A DNA stretch of 35,817 bases from NCBI RefSeq assembly GCF_023229025.1, contig NZ_JALOAA010000020.1:1-35817 (forward strand), written 5' to 3'. Both the position numbers and the translations under genes were made by a program. The number at the start of each line of letters is the position of its first letter. Within the stretch, counting starts at the first letter, position 1. Source of the DNA: Sulfurimonas sp. Its GTDB lineage: Bacteria; Campylobacterota; Campylobacteria; Campylobacterales; Sulfurimonadaceae. The notes beneath the pieces are model-generated. The model saw only the letters and a program-made list of their open reading frames with translations. It was not told the origin of the DNA and did not search any database. Below, one piece after another: positions 1-7,215 of the stretch.

Positions 1-26
1 ATTTTGCAACAATTAGTTTTTTTGGG

Positions 27-32
27 TATAAT
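27..32 (+). promoter_or_regulatory. -10 box of secG promoter
   Basis: TATAAT preceded by GGG and a run of eight T residues, 31 bases before the secG start. There is no clear -35 box. A T-rich tract ahead of a good -10 is the usual form of the housekeeping promoter in Campylobacterota. Sequence match only; the start of transcription is inferred. Confidence 0.6.
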
Positions 33-62
33 TCGCCACTTTTAAAACTCAGGATATATATA

Positions 63-395
63 ATGACAACTAGTTTTCTACTTATTGTTCAAATAATTTT
101 AGTTATAGTGCTTATAATAGCAGTACTTCTACAAAAAAGTTCAAGCATCGGTCTTGGAGCATACAGCGGCTCTAATGATTCTGTTTTTGGTGCAAAAGGT
201 CCTAGCAGTTTTTTAGCAAAAACAACTTTTGCAATAGGCTTTTTATTTGTTGTAAATACAATTACTTTAGGTTACATGTACTCAGTAGCTTCATCAGAAT
301 CCGTAGTAGATAATTTGATTGAATCTACAGATGTCAGAGCGCCTTCTACTGCAAAAACAGTAGAGCCACAGAGTGAAACTACCCCTGCAGAATAG
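63..395 (+). CDS. secG: Preprotein translocase subunit SecG
   Basis: Small inner-membrane subunit of the SecYEG channel, which helps the SecA-driven passage of unfolded proteins. The 110-residue product has two hydrophobic segments (about residues 4-22 and 52-72). The loop between them carries the family signature (LLQKSSSIGLGAYSGS, then FGAKGPSSFLAK), and a short polar tail follows. The ATG lies eight bases after AGGA at 51-54. The next gene is frr, 94 bases downstream and with its own -10 box, so the two need not share a transcript. Length and motif spacing are normal for SecG. Confidence 0.93.
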   Translation: MTTSFLLIVQIILVIVLIIAVLLQKSSSIGLGAYSGSNDSVFGAKGPSSFLAKTTFAIGFLFVVNTITLGYMYSVASSESVVDNLIESTDVRAPSTAKTVEPQSETTPAE

Positions 396-450
396 TTGCA
401 TTTTTTTGCAGCTATAGCTTTTTAAAATCTTTTTTTTAAACATTTCTCGC

Positions 451-456
451 TACAAT
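451..456 (+). promoter_or_regulatory. -10 box of frr promoter
   Basis: TACAAT at 451-456 lies behind a T-rich stretch (about 431-446) and 33 bases before the frr ATG. Just upstream, a small palindrome AGCTATAGCT followed by five T residues (about 412-425) may weakly end secG transcription. Both are sequence matches of moderate strength. Confidence 0.45.
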
Positions 457-489
457 AACGGCACTATTTTTGATATATAAGGAAACTAG

Positions 490-1047
490 ATGTTAAATGA
501 AATATTCAGCAAATGTGAACTAGAGATGCAAGCAGGCATAAATCACATGCTAAAAGATTTTAAGACCCTTAGAACGGGCAAGGTAACTACTTCTGTTTTG
601 GATAATGTAAAAATTGATTACTATGGAACTATGACTTCGCTTGATCAGGTGGGTTCTGTGTTAGCAGTAGATGCAACAACAATAGTTGTAAACCCATGGG
701 AAAAAAACCTTCTCTCAGATATTGAGAGTGCTATATCAAAAGCAAACGTTGGGGCGAATCCTAACAATGACGGTGACCAAATCAAACTCTTTTTTCCGGC
801 TATGACTGTTGAGCAAAGACAGGAGTCTGTAAAACAGATGAAGAGCATGGGCGAGACTGCAAAAGTTGCTATAAGAAATGATAGAAAACATGCAAACGAC
901 AAAATCAAAAAGCTTGAGAAAGACAAAGAGATAACTATTGATGAATCAAAATCCGCTCAAGATAATATACAAAAACTAACAGATAAATTTACTGCTGAAA
1001 TCGACACTATACTAAAAGCAAAAGAAGCAGAGATACTAAAGGTATAA
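490..1047 (+). CDS. frr: Ribosome recycling factor
   Basis: Cytoplasmic factor that, with EF-G, splits the post-termination ribosome so that its subunits can be reused. The 185-residue length is the family norm. Typical stretches are visible: LRTGKVTTSVLDNVKIDYYG near the N-terminus, the middle-domain IVVNPWEKNLLSDIESAI, and the C-terminal helix region with VRP-box-like IRNDRKHANDKIKKLEKDKEI. AAGGAA precedes the ATG by a suitable distance. pyrE begins six bases after the stop, so frr and pyrE are very likely co-transcribed. Confidence 0.97.
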   Translation: MLNEIFSKCELEMQAGINHMLKDFKTLRTGKVTTSVLDNVKIDYYGTMTSLDQVGSVLAVDATTIVVNPWEKNLLSDIESAISKANVGANPNNDGDQIKLFFPAMTVEQRQESVKQMKSMGETAKVAIRNDRKHANDKIKKLEKDKEITIDESKSAQDNIQKLTDKFTAEIDTILKAKEAEILKV

Positions 1048-1053
1048 CCTAAT

Positions 1054-1662
1054 ATGGATATTAAAAAAATATATATGGATTCAGATGCTCTTTTAGATGG
1101 GCATTTCAGACTAAGCAGCGGTAATCATTCACAATTTTATCTACAATCTGCAAAAGTCTTAGAAGATCCAAAAACTGCAAAACTCTTAGCCTATGAACTA
1201 GCTGCTCAGATTAAAAACAGCGGTTTAAAGATTGATACGGTTTGTGCTCCTGCCATTGGCGGGCTTATTGCAGGTTTTGCTTTGGCTCAGGCACTTGATG
1301 TTCGCTATATCTTTGCCGAGAGAGTTGATGGAGAGATGAGTATACGCCGCGGTTTTGAAGTTAGCAAAGGCGAAAGAGTTTTAATGTGCGAAGATATTAT
1401 AACAACGGGCGGTTCTGCCATGGAAGCAGCCGCGGTTGTTGAGTCTCTTGGCGGAAAGATAGTCGGTGTTGCAGCACTTGCCAACCGCGGCTTTTGCAAA
1501 CGACAAAACAGTAATGTAACCACAAAGCCAAACTGCAAACTTCCACAAGATATTCCATTTTTTGCGCTAGAGGATTTTACATTTGAGATGTACTCTCCAG
1601 ATGAATGCCCGATGTGCAAAGAGGGAAGCGAAGCTATAAAACCCGGCTCAAGAGGAAACTAA
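1054..1662 (+). CDS. pyrE: Orotate phosphoribosyltransferase
   Basis: Joins orotate to PRPP to make orotidine 5'-phosphate in de novo pyrimidine synthesis. The 202-residue protein has the type I phosphoribosyltransferase fold signature: the PRPP-binding stretch VLMCEDIITTGGSAMEAA (about residues 109-126), the upstream APAIGGLIAGFALA, and the RVDGEMSIRRGF loop. It sits six bases after frr. The stop at 1662 is 35 bases before the chosen start of the NagZ-like gene, so the same message may continue into the cell-wall salvage genes. Confidence 0.96.
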   Translation: MDIKKIYMDSDALLDGHFRLSSGNHSQFYLQSAKVLEDPKTAKLLAYELAAQIKNSGLKIDTVCAPAIGGLIAGFALAQALDVRYIFAERVDGEMSIRRGFEVSKGERVLMCEDIITTGGSAMEAAAVVESLGGKIVGVAALANRGFCKRQNSNVTTKPNCKLPQDIPFFALEDFTFEMYSPDECPMCKEGSEAIKPGSRGN

Positions 1663-1682
1663 AATCCAAAAAGAGCTTACTT

Positions 1683-1700
1683 AAGAAGGTGTTGTTTTTG
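1683..1700 (+). promoter_or_regulatory. Ribosome binding site and TTG start of nagZ-like gene
   Basis: AAGAAGG at 1683-1689 is followed after eight bases by TTG at 1698. A translation that starts here begins at once with a clean signal peptide (MKLATLFFTLMLFFQNAYAS). An upstream in-frame ATG at 1605 lies inside pyrE, has no comparable ribosome binding site and adds a Lys/Arg-rich stretch, so it was rejected. The GTG at 1689 overlaps the Shine-Dalgarno sequence itself. Confidence 0.75.
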
Positions 1701-2801
1701 AAACTAGCCACTCTTTTTTTTACATTGATGCTCTTTTTTCAAAATGCATATGCTTCTGAGATGCCTCAAGATGAGCTGCTTAAAAAGATGATAGGCAGAA
1801 TGCTTATCGTCGGTTTTGATGATGAGAGCGTAACAAAAGATAGTAAAATTGTAAAACATATGCAAAATTATCATCTAGGCGGTGTAATTCTATTTGACCG
1901 CCACTACAGCAATAGAGACAAAACAAAAAATATCAGCTCCCCTAAACAACTAGAAACTCTTACCTCATCACTAAAATCATTTTCAAAAAAACCGCTTCTT
2001 ATCTCAGTTGATCAGGAGGGCGGAAAAGTTGCAAGACTAAAGCCCGCTTATGGATTTGAGACAACGCCATCAGCCCATGTCGTAGCGGAGATGGATGAGT
2101 ATATGGCCAGACATATATATAACGCTTTAGCAAAAACATTAAAAGACGGTGGCATAAACTGCAACTTTGCTCCGGTAGTGGATTTGGCAATAAATCCTAA
2201 AAATAGAGTTATTGTCGGGTTAAAACGCTCATACTCCAGCGAGCCAAAAGAGGTTATAAAGTATGCCAAGATAGCTCTTGATTCACTACAAAAAGAGAAT
2301 ATTATCGGTGTTATAAAGCACTTCCCCGGTCATGGCTCATCACTTGGAGATTCGCATAACGGATTTGTTGATATTAGCAAAACATGGAGCGAAGTTGAAC
2401 TAGAGCCATACAAAGAGCTTATAAAATCGGGCGACGCTCACATGATAATGACAGCGCATGTCTTCAATGAAAATCTTGATGAGCTATACCCTGCAACACT
2501 CTCATACAAAATAAACACAGAGTTATTGCGAGAGAAGTTGGGCTTTAATGGCGTAGTGGTAAGCGATGATTTGCAGATGGGGGCAATTGCCAAGCATTAT
2601 ACTCTTGAGCAGATTGTAACATTAAGCATAAACGCAGGAGTTGATATGCTGCTCTTTGGCAATCAACTCTCATATCAAGATATAGATGAGCTTGTAGAGA
2701 CGATTCTAATTCAGATAAAAAACGGAGCAATCCCGCTTAGTAGGATTTTAGAATCAAACGAAAGAGTAGAACAGTTGTTCACTAATACAAAAATAGAATA
2801 A
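1698..2801 (+). CDS. nagZ: Exported NagZ-like beta-N-acetylhexosaminidase (GH3)
   Basis: Glycoside hydrolase family 3 enzyme expected to remove non-reducing GlcNAc from GlcNAc-(anhydro)MurNAc fragments. From the TTG start it is 367 residues. Residues 1 to about 20 form a signal peptide. The NagZ catalytic loop KHFPGHG starts at K207, with D218 and H220 of the D-S-H triad after it. The nucleophile motif SDD lies at 289-291, with D290 the likely nucleophile. VDQEGGKVARL is the conserved substrate-binding stretch. E. coli NagZ is cytoplasmic, so the signal peptide is notable: cleavage would happen outside the membrane and monosaccharides would be imported. The stop overlaps the next gene's start by one base (TAATG). 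A broader GH3 glycosidase is the alternative. Confidence 0.87.
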   Translation: MKLATLFFTLMLFFQNAYASEMPQDELLKKMIGRMLIVGFDDESVTKDSKIVKHMQNYHLGGVILFDRHYSNRDKTKNISSPKQLETLTSSLKSFSKKPLLISVDQEGGKVARLKPAYGFETTPSAHVVAEMDEYMARHIYNALAKTLKDGGINCNFAPVVDLAINPKNRVIVGLKRSYSSEPKEVIKYAKIALDSLQKENIIGVIKHFPGHGSSLGDSHNGFVDISKTWSEVELEPYKELIKSGDAHMIMTAHVFNENLDELYPATLSYKINTELLREKLGFNGVVVSDDLQMGAIAKHYTLEQIVTLSINAGVDMLLFGNQLSYQDIDELVETILIQIKNGAIPLSRILESNERVEQLFTNTKIE

Positions 2802-4273
2802 TGCAAAGCGCCTTCTCAACTCTAGACTGGCTTGTGTTTGTCTCCTACTTTATCCTGCTTGCGGCTACATCTACTATTTTAAGTCGTACAAAAATAAACT
2901 CTTCACGAGACTACTTTTTATCACAAAACAAAATGCCAATGTTTGCCGTTGCCATATCTGTTTTGGCCACTTCACAATCTGCCGCTACCTTTTTAGGCGC
3001 CCCTGAATACTCCTACCTGTATGATTTTACTTTTATAGGATTTTATCTATCTGCACTTTTAGCTATACTTTTTGTGGCATACGTTTTAATCCCCAAATAT
3101 TATGAGATGAGTGCGGTTACCGTTTATGAACTACTAGAAGCAAGATATGGAGAGAGTGCAAAAAAACAAGCAGGAGTTATGTTCCTTATTGGGCGAATCC
3201 TAGCAAGCGGAGCAAGGCTTTATATCGGCGCACTGGCTATATCTATGATACTCTTTAGCGATATAACATTTGTTCATGTAGCGCTATCTATTTTGATTTT
3301 AATGATAGGCGCTCTTGCATACACATATTTTGGCGGTGTACGCTCCATTATCTTAAGCGATGTTATTCAAGCCGTAACTTATATTGGAGCAGGTATTGCC
3401 GTGCTTATATATCTCTACTACTCTTTAGATAATATTGAGATTCTAAAGACTCTTAGCGAACAAAACAAACTAACCTTTATAGATACATCAATTGATGGTA
3501 AATTCAGTCTTATTGCTCTTCTTAGCGGCTGGCTTCTTTTAAATATTGCAGCTTTTGGACTTGATCAGGATATGACGCAAAGAGTTCTAGCATGTAAAAA
3601 CAAAAATGAGGCTGCCAAATCACTTATAATCTCAATTCTTCTTACCATCCCCGTTGTGCTTCTCTTTTTGACAATCGGAGCACTTTTGTATCTTTTTTAT
3701 ATGCAAAGCAGTATCGAGCAGAGTTTTGATGGTGAAAAAATCACGATTTTTATGTACTATATTTTAAATGAGATGCCCGAAGGCTTAAGAGGCTTGGTTA
3801 CCGTTGGAGCTATTGCTGCAGCACTCTCGAGTGCAAACTCGGTACTTGGCGCTATGGCATCGGTCGCAGTTGAAGATTTATATAGACCATGGAAGCTAAA
3901 GCGTAGCCAAGTTGATGAGTATCATTTTGTAAAAGCATCAAGAGCTGCGGTGCTATTTTTTGCGGTTGTTTTATCTCTAATGGCTATGATTAGCTATTTT
4001 TGGCAACGATACAGCGACCTCTCCCTTATCAGTTTTGCACTTGGTGTTATGGCATTTGCATATACCGGTCTTTTGGGTGTATACTTCTCGGCAATATTTA
4101 CATCACGTGGGAACCAAAGGAGTGTTTTTTGGGGTCTCATAGGCGGATTTTTAACAGTTTTGGCACTACAGCCCTACAGTTTTGGAGTAGATCTTGGTTT
4201 TTCTTGGCAGATAGTTATCGGCACTGCCGTTGCATTTATAATCGTTCAACTCGGAGGAGAAAAGAGTGAGTGA
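2801..4273 (+). CDS. Sodium:solute symporter (SSS family), candidate amino-sugar importer
   Basis: Polytopic inner-membrane carrier of 490 residues with about 13 hydrophobic segments. It belongs to the sodium:solute symporter family (SGLT/PutP type), shown by ATSQSAATFLGAPEYSY in the first part, GARLYIGALAI, the AYTYFGGVRSIILSDVIQ stretch and GAIAAALSSANSVLGAMAS later. Members use the sodium gradient to import sugars, amino acids or related solutes. The sequence does not give the substrate. The position between exported NagZ and AnmK, with one-base and eight-base overlaps, suggests anhydro-MurNAc, MurNAc or GlcNAc; this is inference from context. The region around 4000-4270 also reads open in another frame but without recognisable content. 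Confidence 0.88.
   Translation: MQSAFSTLDWLVFVSYFILLAATSTILSRTKINSSRDYFLSQNKMPMFAVAISVLATSQSAATFLGAPEYSYLYDFTFIGFYLSALLAILFVAYVLIPKYYEMSAVTVYELLEARYGESAKKQAGVMFLIGRILASGARLYIGALAISMILFSDITFVHVALSILILMIGALAYTYFGGVRSIILSDVIQAVTYIGAGIAVLIYLYYSLDNIEILKTLSEQNKLTFIDTSIDGKFSLIALLSGWLLLNIAAFGLDQDMTQRVLACKNKNEAAKSLIISILLTIPVVLLFLTIGALLYLFYMQSSIEQSFDGEKITIFMYYILNEMPEGLRGLVTVGAIAAALSSANSVLGAMASVAVEDLYRPWKLKRSQVDEYHFVKASRAAVLFFAVVLSLMAMISYFWQRYSDLSLISFALGVMAFAYTGLLGVYFSAIFTSRGNQRSVFWGLIGGFLTVLALQPYSFGVDLGFSWQIVIGTAVAFIIVQLGGEKSE
4253..4268 (+). promoter_or_regulatory. Strong ribosome binding site and GTG start of anmK
   Basis: GGAGGAG at 4253-4259, inside the last codons of the symporter gene, is followed after six bases by GTG at 4266. 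The match to the anti-Shine-Dalgarno sequence is unusually full for this region. It supports the eight-base overlap with the upstream stop and tight translational coupling. Confidence 0.7.
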
Positions 4274-5372
4274 ATTTTATATCGGTGTAATGTCCGGAAC
4301 AAGTCTTGATGGCATTGATATTGCCTACTGCCAAATCAAACAAGAGAGTTTTGAGCTTCTACACTCGGGTGCATATCCATTTGATAAAGAGATAAAAAAA
4401 GAGGTTCTAAAAGCCATAAATACTTCGACAACTCTTAGTAAACTTGGCGAACTCGATACTCGCTTGGGTAAAATGTACGCTGATGCCCTAGAGCGGTTTA
4501 TATCTGAGAAAAAGATAGATAAAAAGCAGATAACGGCTATCGGTCTGCATGGGCAAACACTCTGGCATAATCCTAATAGCAACTATCCTTTCTCCATGCA
4601 GCTTGGCAATCCCAATGTTATAACAGCACAAACCGGTGTTAGTGTTGTTAGTGATTTTAGGCGAAAAGATATAGCACTTGGCGGTCAGGGCGCTCCTTTT
4701 ACACCTGCTTTTCATCAATATCTTTTCTCAAGATTAAAGGCTAACGTTGCTGTTTTAAATATAGGTGGAATGGCAAATTTAACTATTTTGGGAGAGAAAC
4801 CCATAGGGTATGATACCGGATGCGGAAATGTTCTTATGGATTACTGGGTTTGGCTTCACAATAGCACAACCTTTGATGAGGATGGAAAATGGGCAAAATC
4901 AGGAACTCCAAATAAAGAACTACTAAAGCAGATGCTTAGTGAACCATACTTCTCAAAAAAAGCTCCAAAGAGTACGGGACGTGAGCTTTTTAATGGAGCA
5001 TGGATTAAGAGAGAGCTTGAGGTTTTTATACAAAAAAAAGGTGCCAATAGCTATATAAAAAAAAGAGATGTACAGGCAACACTTTTAGAACTAACTGTCT
5101 CAAGCATTGTAAAAGAGATCAAGAAAAACGAGATATCTCTGCTTATAGTCTGTGGCGGCGGCGTTAAAAACGGCTATCTTATGCATAGACTCCAAGAAGA
5201 ACTAAAAGATATAGAGGTTTCATCAAGTGATAAGTACGGAGCAAGCAGTGAGTTTATGGAGGCTATGGCTTTTGCATGGCTAGCACATGAGAGAGTGAAC
5301 AAAAAATGTGTTAAACTATCTTCCGTTACCGGAGCGTCAAAAGATTCTATATTGGGTGCTATTTATGAGTAA
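4266..5372 (+). CDS. anmK: Anhydro-N-acetylmuramic acid kinase
   Basis: Cytoplasmic kinase that opens the 1,6-anhydro ring of anhydro-MurNAc and phosphorylates it to MurNAc-6-phosphate. At 368 residues it has normal family length. The phosphate-binding start YIGVMSGTSLDGIDIAYC, the HGQTLWHNP motif, SDFRRKDIALGGQGAPFTPAFH and the glycine-rich LIVCGGGVKNGYLM near the end are all diagnostic. The GTG start at 4266 overlaps the symporter stop and has a strong ribosome binding site. amgK begins inside its last eight bases. This is the best functional anchor of the salvage cluster. Confidence 0.96.
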   Translation: MSEFYIGVMSGTSLDGIDIAYCQIKQESFELLHSGAYPFDKEIKKEVLKAINTSTTLSKLGELDTRLGKMYADALERFISEKKIDKKQITAIGLHGQTLWHNPNSNYPFSMQLGNPNVITAQTGVSVVSDFRRKDIALGGQGAPFTPAFHQYLFSRLKANVAVLNIGGMANLTILGEKPIGYDTGCGNVLMDYWVWLHNSTTFDEDGKWAKSGTPNKELLKQMLSEPYFSKKAPKSTGRELFNGAWIKRELEVFIQKKGANSYIKKRDVQATLLELTVSSIVKEIKKNEISLLIVCGGGVKNGYLMHRLQEELKDIEVSSSDKYGASSEFMEAMAFAWLAHERVNKKCVKLSSVTGASKDSILGAIYE

Positions 5373-6303
5373 AACTAAGAGATGGCTAGAGACAACGGCT
5401 TTTAAAAATTATATTGTCGAATCCGAGTTGGCAGATGCTAGTTTTAGAAAGTATTTCAGATTAAGAGATGGCAATAAAACAGCTCTTTTAATGGACTCTT
5501 CCCTTGAGAAGGAGTCGCTTGTCTTATTTATAAATGTTACTTCAAAGCTTCAAAATGTGGATGTAAGCGTACCTGAAATTTTTGAACAAAATATAGATGA
5601 TGGTTATTTGATACTAGAGGATTTTGGGACTTCTCACTACCTAGATATATTAAACCAAAACAACTTTAAAGCGTACTACACAAAAGCTATAAATACTATA
5701 TTAAAGATGCAAAAAGCCGATACGAGCAATCTTCCCCTTTACGACAAAGATTTTTTACATCTTGAGATGAATCTAATGCAGGAGTGGTATCTAGAGAAGT
5801 ACCTCCAAATAGAGCTTGAACAAAAACAAAAGGAGCTTATTGCCAGCACCCTTGAAGCCATCTCGGATACTGTTTTAGAGCAGCCTCAAGACACATTTGT
5901 TCATCGTGATTTTCACTCAAGAAACATTATGCTAAAAGAGGAGAAAAAAATCGCTCTTATTGATTATCAAGATGCCATGAGCGGTGCAATAACATATGAT
6001 TTGGTATCGCTACTAAAAGATTGTTACGTCGCCTATGACAGAAGAAGCATAAAAGAGTTGGCTCTAGAGTTTCGTGATAAAAAAGGATTGAAAGTAGATA
6101 ATGATACATTTATAAAATGGTTTGATTTTATGGGGCTTCAAAGACATATAAAAATACTTGGTGTATTCTCACGTCTTTATATTCGTGATAAAAAAAATGG
6201 CTACTTAAAAGATATACCACTTACTCTAAAATACGTTATTGATACGGCAAGTAGATATAACGAAACACACAAATTTGCAAAATTTCTAAGCAGTATAAAA
6301 TGA
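5365..6303 (+). CDS. amgK: AmgK-like N-acetylmuramate/N-acetylglucosamine 1-kinase
   Basis: Aminoglycoside-phosphotransferase-fold kinase of 312 residues. AmgK phosphorylates MurNAc (or GlcNAc) on the anomeric carbon to give MurNAc-alpha-1-phosphate. The catalytic loop HRDFHSRNIM and the metal-binding IDYQDAMSGAITYDLVSLL are clear. The order APH-type kinase followed by a sugar-1-phosphate nucleotidyltransferase matches the amgK-murU pair known from Pseudomonas. ATG 5365 was chosen because it gives the usual N-terminus (SKTKRWLETTAF) and an eight-base overlap with anmK; an in-frame start at 5308 would sit deep inside anmK. It overlaps murU by ATGA. The family assignment rests on fold and context. 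Confidence 0.87.
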   Translation: MSKTKRWLETTAFKNYIVESELADASFRKYFRLRDGNKTALLMDSSLEKESLVLFINVTSKLQNVDVSVPEIFEQNIDDGYLILEDFGTSHYLDILNQNNFKAYYTKAINTILKMQKADTSNLPLYDKDFLHLEMNLMQEWYLEKYLQIELEQKQKELIASTLEAISDTVLEQPQDTFVHRDFHSRNIMLKEEKKIALIDYQDAMSGAITYDLVSLLKDCYVAYDRRSIKELALEFRDKKGLKVDNDTFIKWFDFMGLQRHIKILGVFSRLYIRDKKNGYLKDIPLTLKYVIDTASRYNETHKFAKFLSSIK

Positions 6304-6962
6304 AAGCGATGATTTTAGCAGCAGGACGCGGGGAGAGAATGCGTCCTCTTACGGATAAAATTCCAAAACCGCTTCTAAAAGTTCATGGCAAGAGCCTTAT
6401 TGTTTGGCATATAGAGAGACTGGCATATCTTGGATTTAGCGAGATAATTATAAACATAGAGTATCTCGGTGACATGATAGAGAAGAGTTTGGGTGATGGT
6501 TCACAGTGGGGGGTTAATCTGATTTACTCTGATGAGAGACAAACCGGAGCTCTTGAGAGCGCTGGCGGCATTGCCAATGCTCTCCCTCTTATCCAGAACG
6601 AAACTTTCCTAGTAGTAAACGGCGATATATGGTGCGACTATGAGTTTGAAACAAACTTTGACTTAAGGGGTGACTTGGCTCATCTGATTTTAGTTCCAAA
6701 TCCAAAACATAACCAAAGCGGAGATTTTGCACTTCGTAAAAACAGAGTTAGTAACGACACAAAAGGAAGATATACATTTTCCGGAATTGGATACTACTCT
6801 GCCAAACTATTTGAGGAAACAAAAAACAAAAAAGCACCTCTTGCGCCTCTACTTAGAGAAGCTGCAAACAACGGCAAAGTAAGTGGTTTGTTCTATGATG
6901 GTAGATGGCATGACATAGGCACGCCGCAAAGATTAAATGAGGTAAACTCTACTTCTGTATAA
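6300..6962 (+). CDS. murU: MurU-like N-acetylmuramate-1-phosphate uridylyltransferase
   Basis: Nucleotidyltransferase of 220 residues expected to turn MurNAc-alpha-1-phosphate and UTP into UDP-MurNAc, which bypasses de novo synthesis through MurA/MurB. The N-terminal nucleotide-binding signature LAAGRGERMRPLTD with PKPLL follows directly from the start. The GDIWCDYEF metal-site stretch is in the middle, and WHDIGTPQRLNEVN near the end is typical of this subfamily. The ATG overlaps the amgK stop (ATGA). The 3' end overlaps 14 bases of a small gene on the other strand. A different sugar-nucleotide transferase cannot be excluded from sequence alone, but the neighbours favour MurU. Confidence 0.87.
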   Translation: MKAMILAAGRGERMRPLTDKIPKPLLKVHGKSLIVWHIERLAYLGFSEIIINIEYLGDMIEKSLGDGSQWGVNLIYSDERQTGALESAGGIANALPLIQNETFLVVNGDIWCDYEFETNFDLRGDLAHLILVPNPKHNQSGDFALRKNRVSNDTKGRYTFSGIGYYSAKLFEETKNKKAPLAPLLREAANNGKVSGLFYDGRWHDIGTPQRLNEVNSTSV

Positions 6963-7095
6963 ACTGACCGCACCCTTTTGTCTCAGTACCGTTAAAAGTT
7001 TTGTAGTCTCTGTTTCCATCTACAAACGATTGGTAACGAGCGCACTCATCGCTCTTCATACATATTTTGTTATCACACGCCTTATCCACTTCCAT
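6949..7095 (-). CDS. Small Cys-containing protein of unknown function
   Basis: Forty-eight-residue reading frame on the minus strand. It begins MEVDKACDNKICMK and contains four cysteines (positions 7, 12, 18 and 42). The GGGAG at 7101-7105 lies five bases before the ATG, and a TATAAT box (7130-7135) lies further upstream, so expression looks plausible. The CX4CX5C spacing with a later GCG could bind metal or form disulfides. No signal peptide is seen. It ends 14 bases inside murU on the opposite strand. I do not recognise the family; the good start signals and compact Cys pattern are the reasons to call it. Confidence 0.6.
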   Translation of the reverse strand: MEVDKACDNKICMKSDECARYQSFVDGNRDYKTFNGTETKGCGQFIQK

Positions 7096-7129
7096 TTATA
7101 CTCCCTGTTTGATTATAATATTTTTTGAA

Positions 7130-7135
7130 ATTATA
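7130..7135 (-). promoter_or_regulatory. -10 box for the small Cys protein gene
   Basis: On the minus strand TATAAT is read at 7135-7130, with TTTGT ahead of it. A second TATAAT is read at 7117-7112, but it would place the transcript start almost on the ribosome binding site. The upstream copy is therefore preferred. Confidence 0.45.
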
Positions 7136-7175
7136 ACAAATATTTCTGCTGCTTAAAATTATATTTTAGTTAAAA

Positions 7176-7184
7176 TGCTATACT
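7176..7184 (+). promoter_or_regulatory. Extended -10 promoter of the lytic transglycosylase gene
   Basis: TGCTATACT (extended TG-N plus TATACT) lies 31 bases before the ATG at 7216, behind an AT-rich stretch. No -35 box is evident. The extended -10 form can act without one. Confidence 0.5.
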
Positions 7185-7215
7185 AAAAGCCAATAAAATC
7201 TAAAAAGAGTTCTCG

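Noticed and set aside
1605..1697. Upstream ATG start for the NagZ-like gene
   Set aside because: Lies inside pyrE, lacks a ribosome binding site, and puts about 31 Lys/Arg-rich residues ahead of the signal peptide.
5308..5364. Upstream start for amgK
   Set aside because: Within anmK and adds residues not expected in the family; ATG 5365 gives the normal N-terminus.
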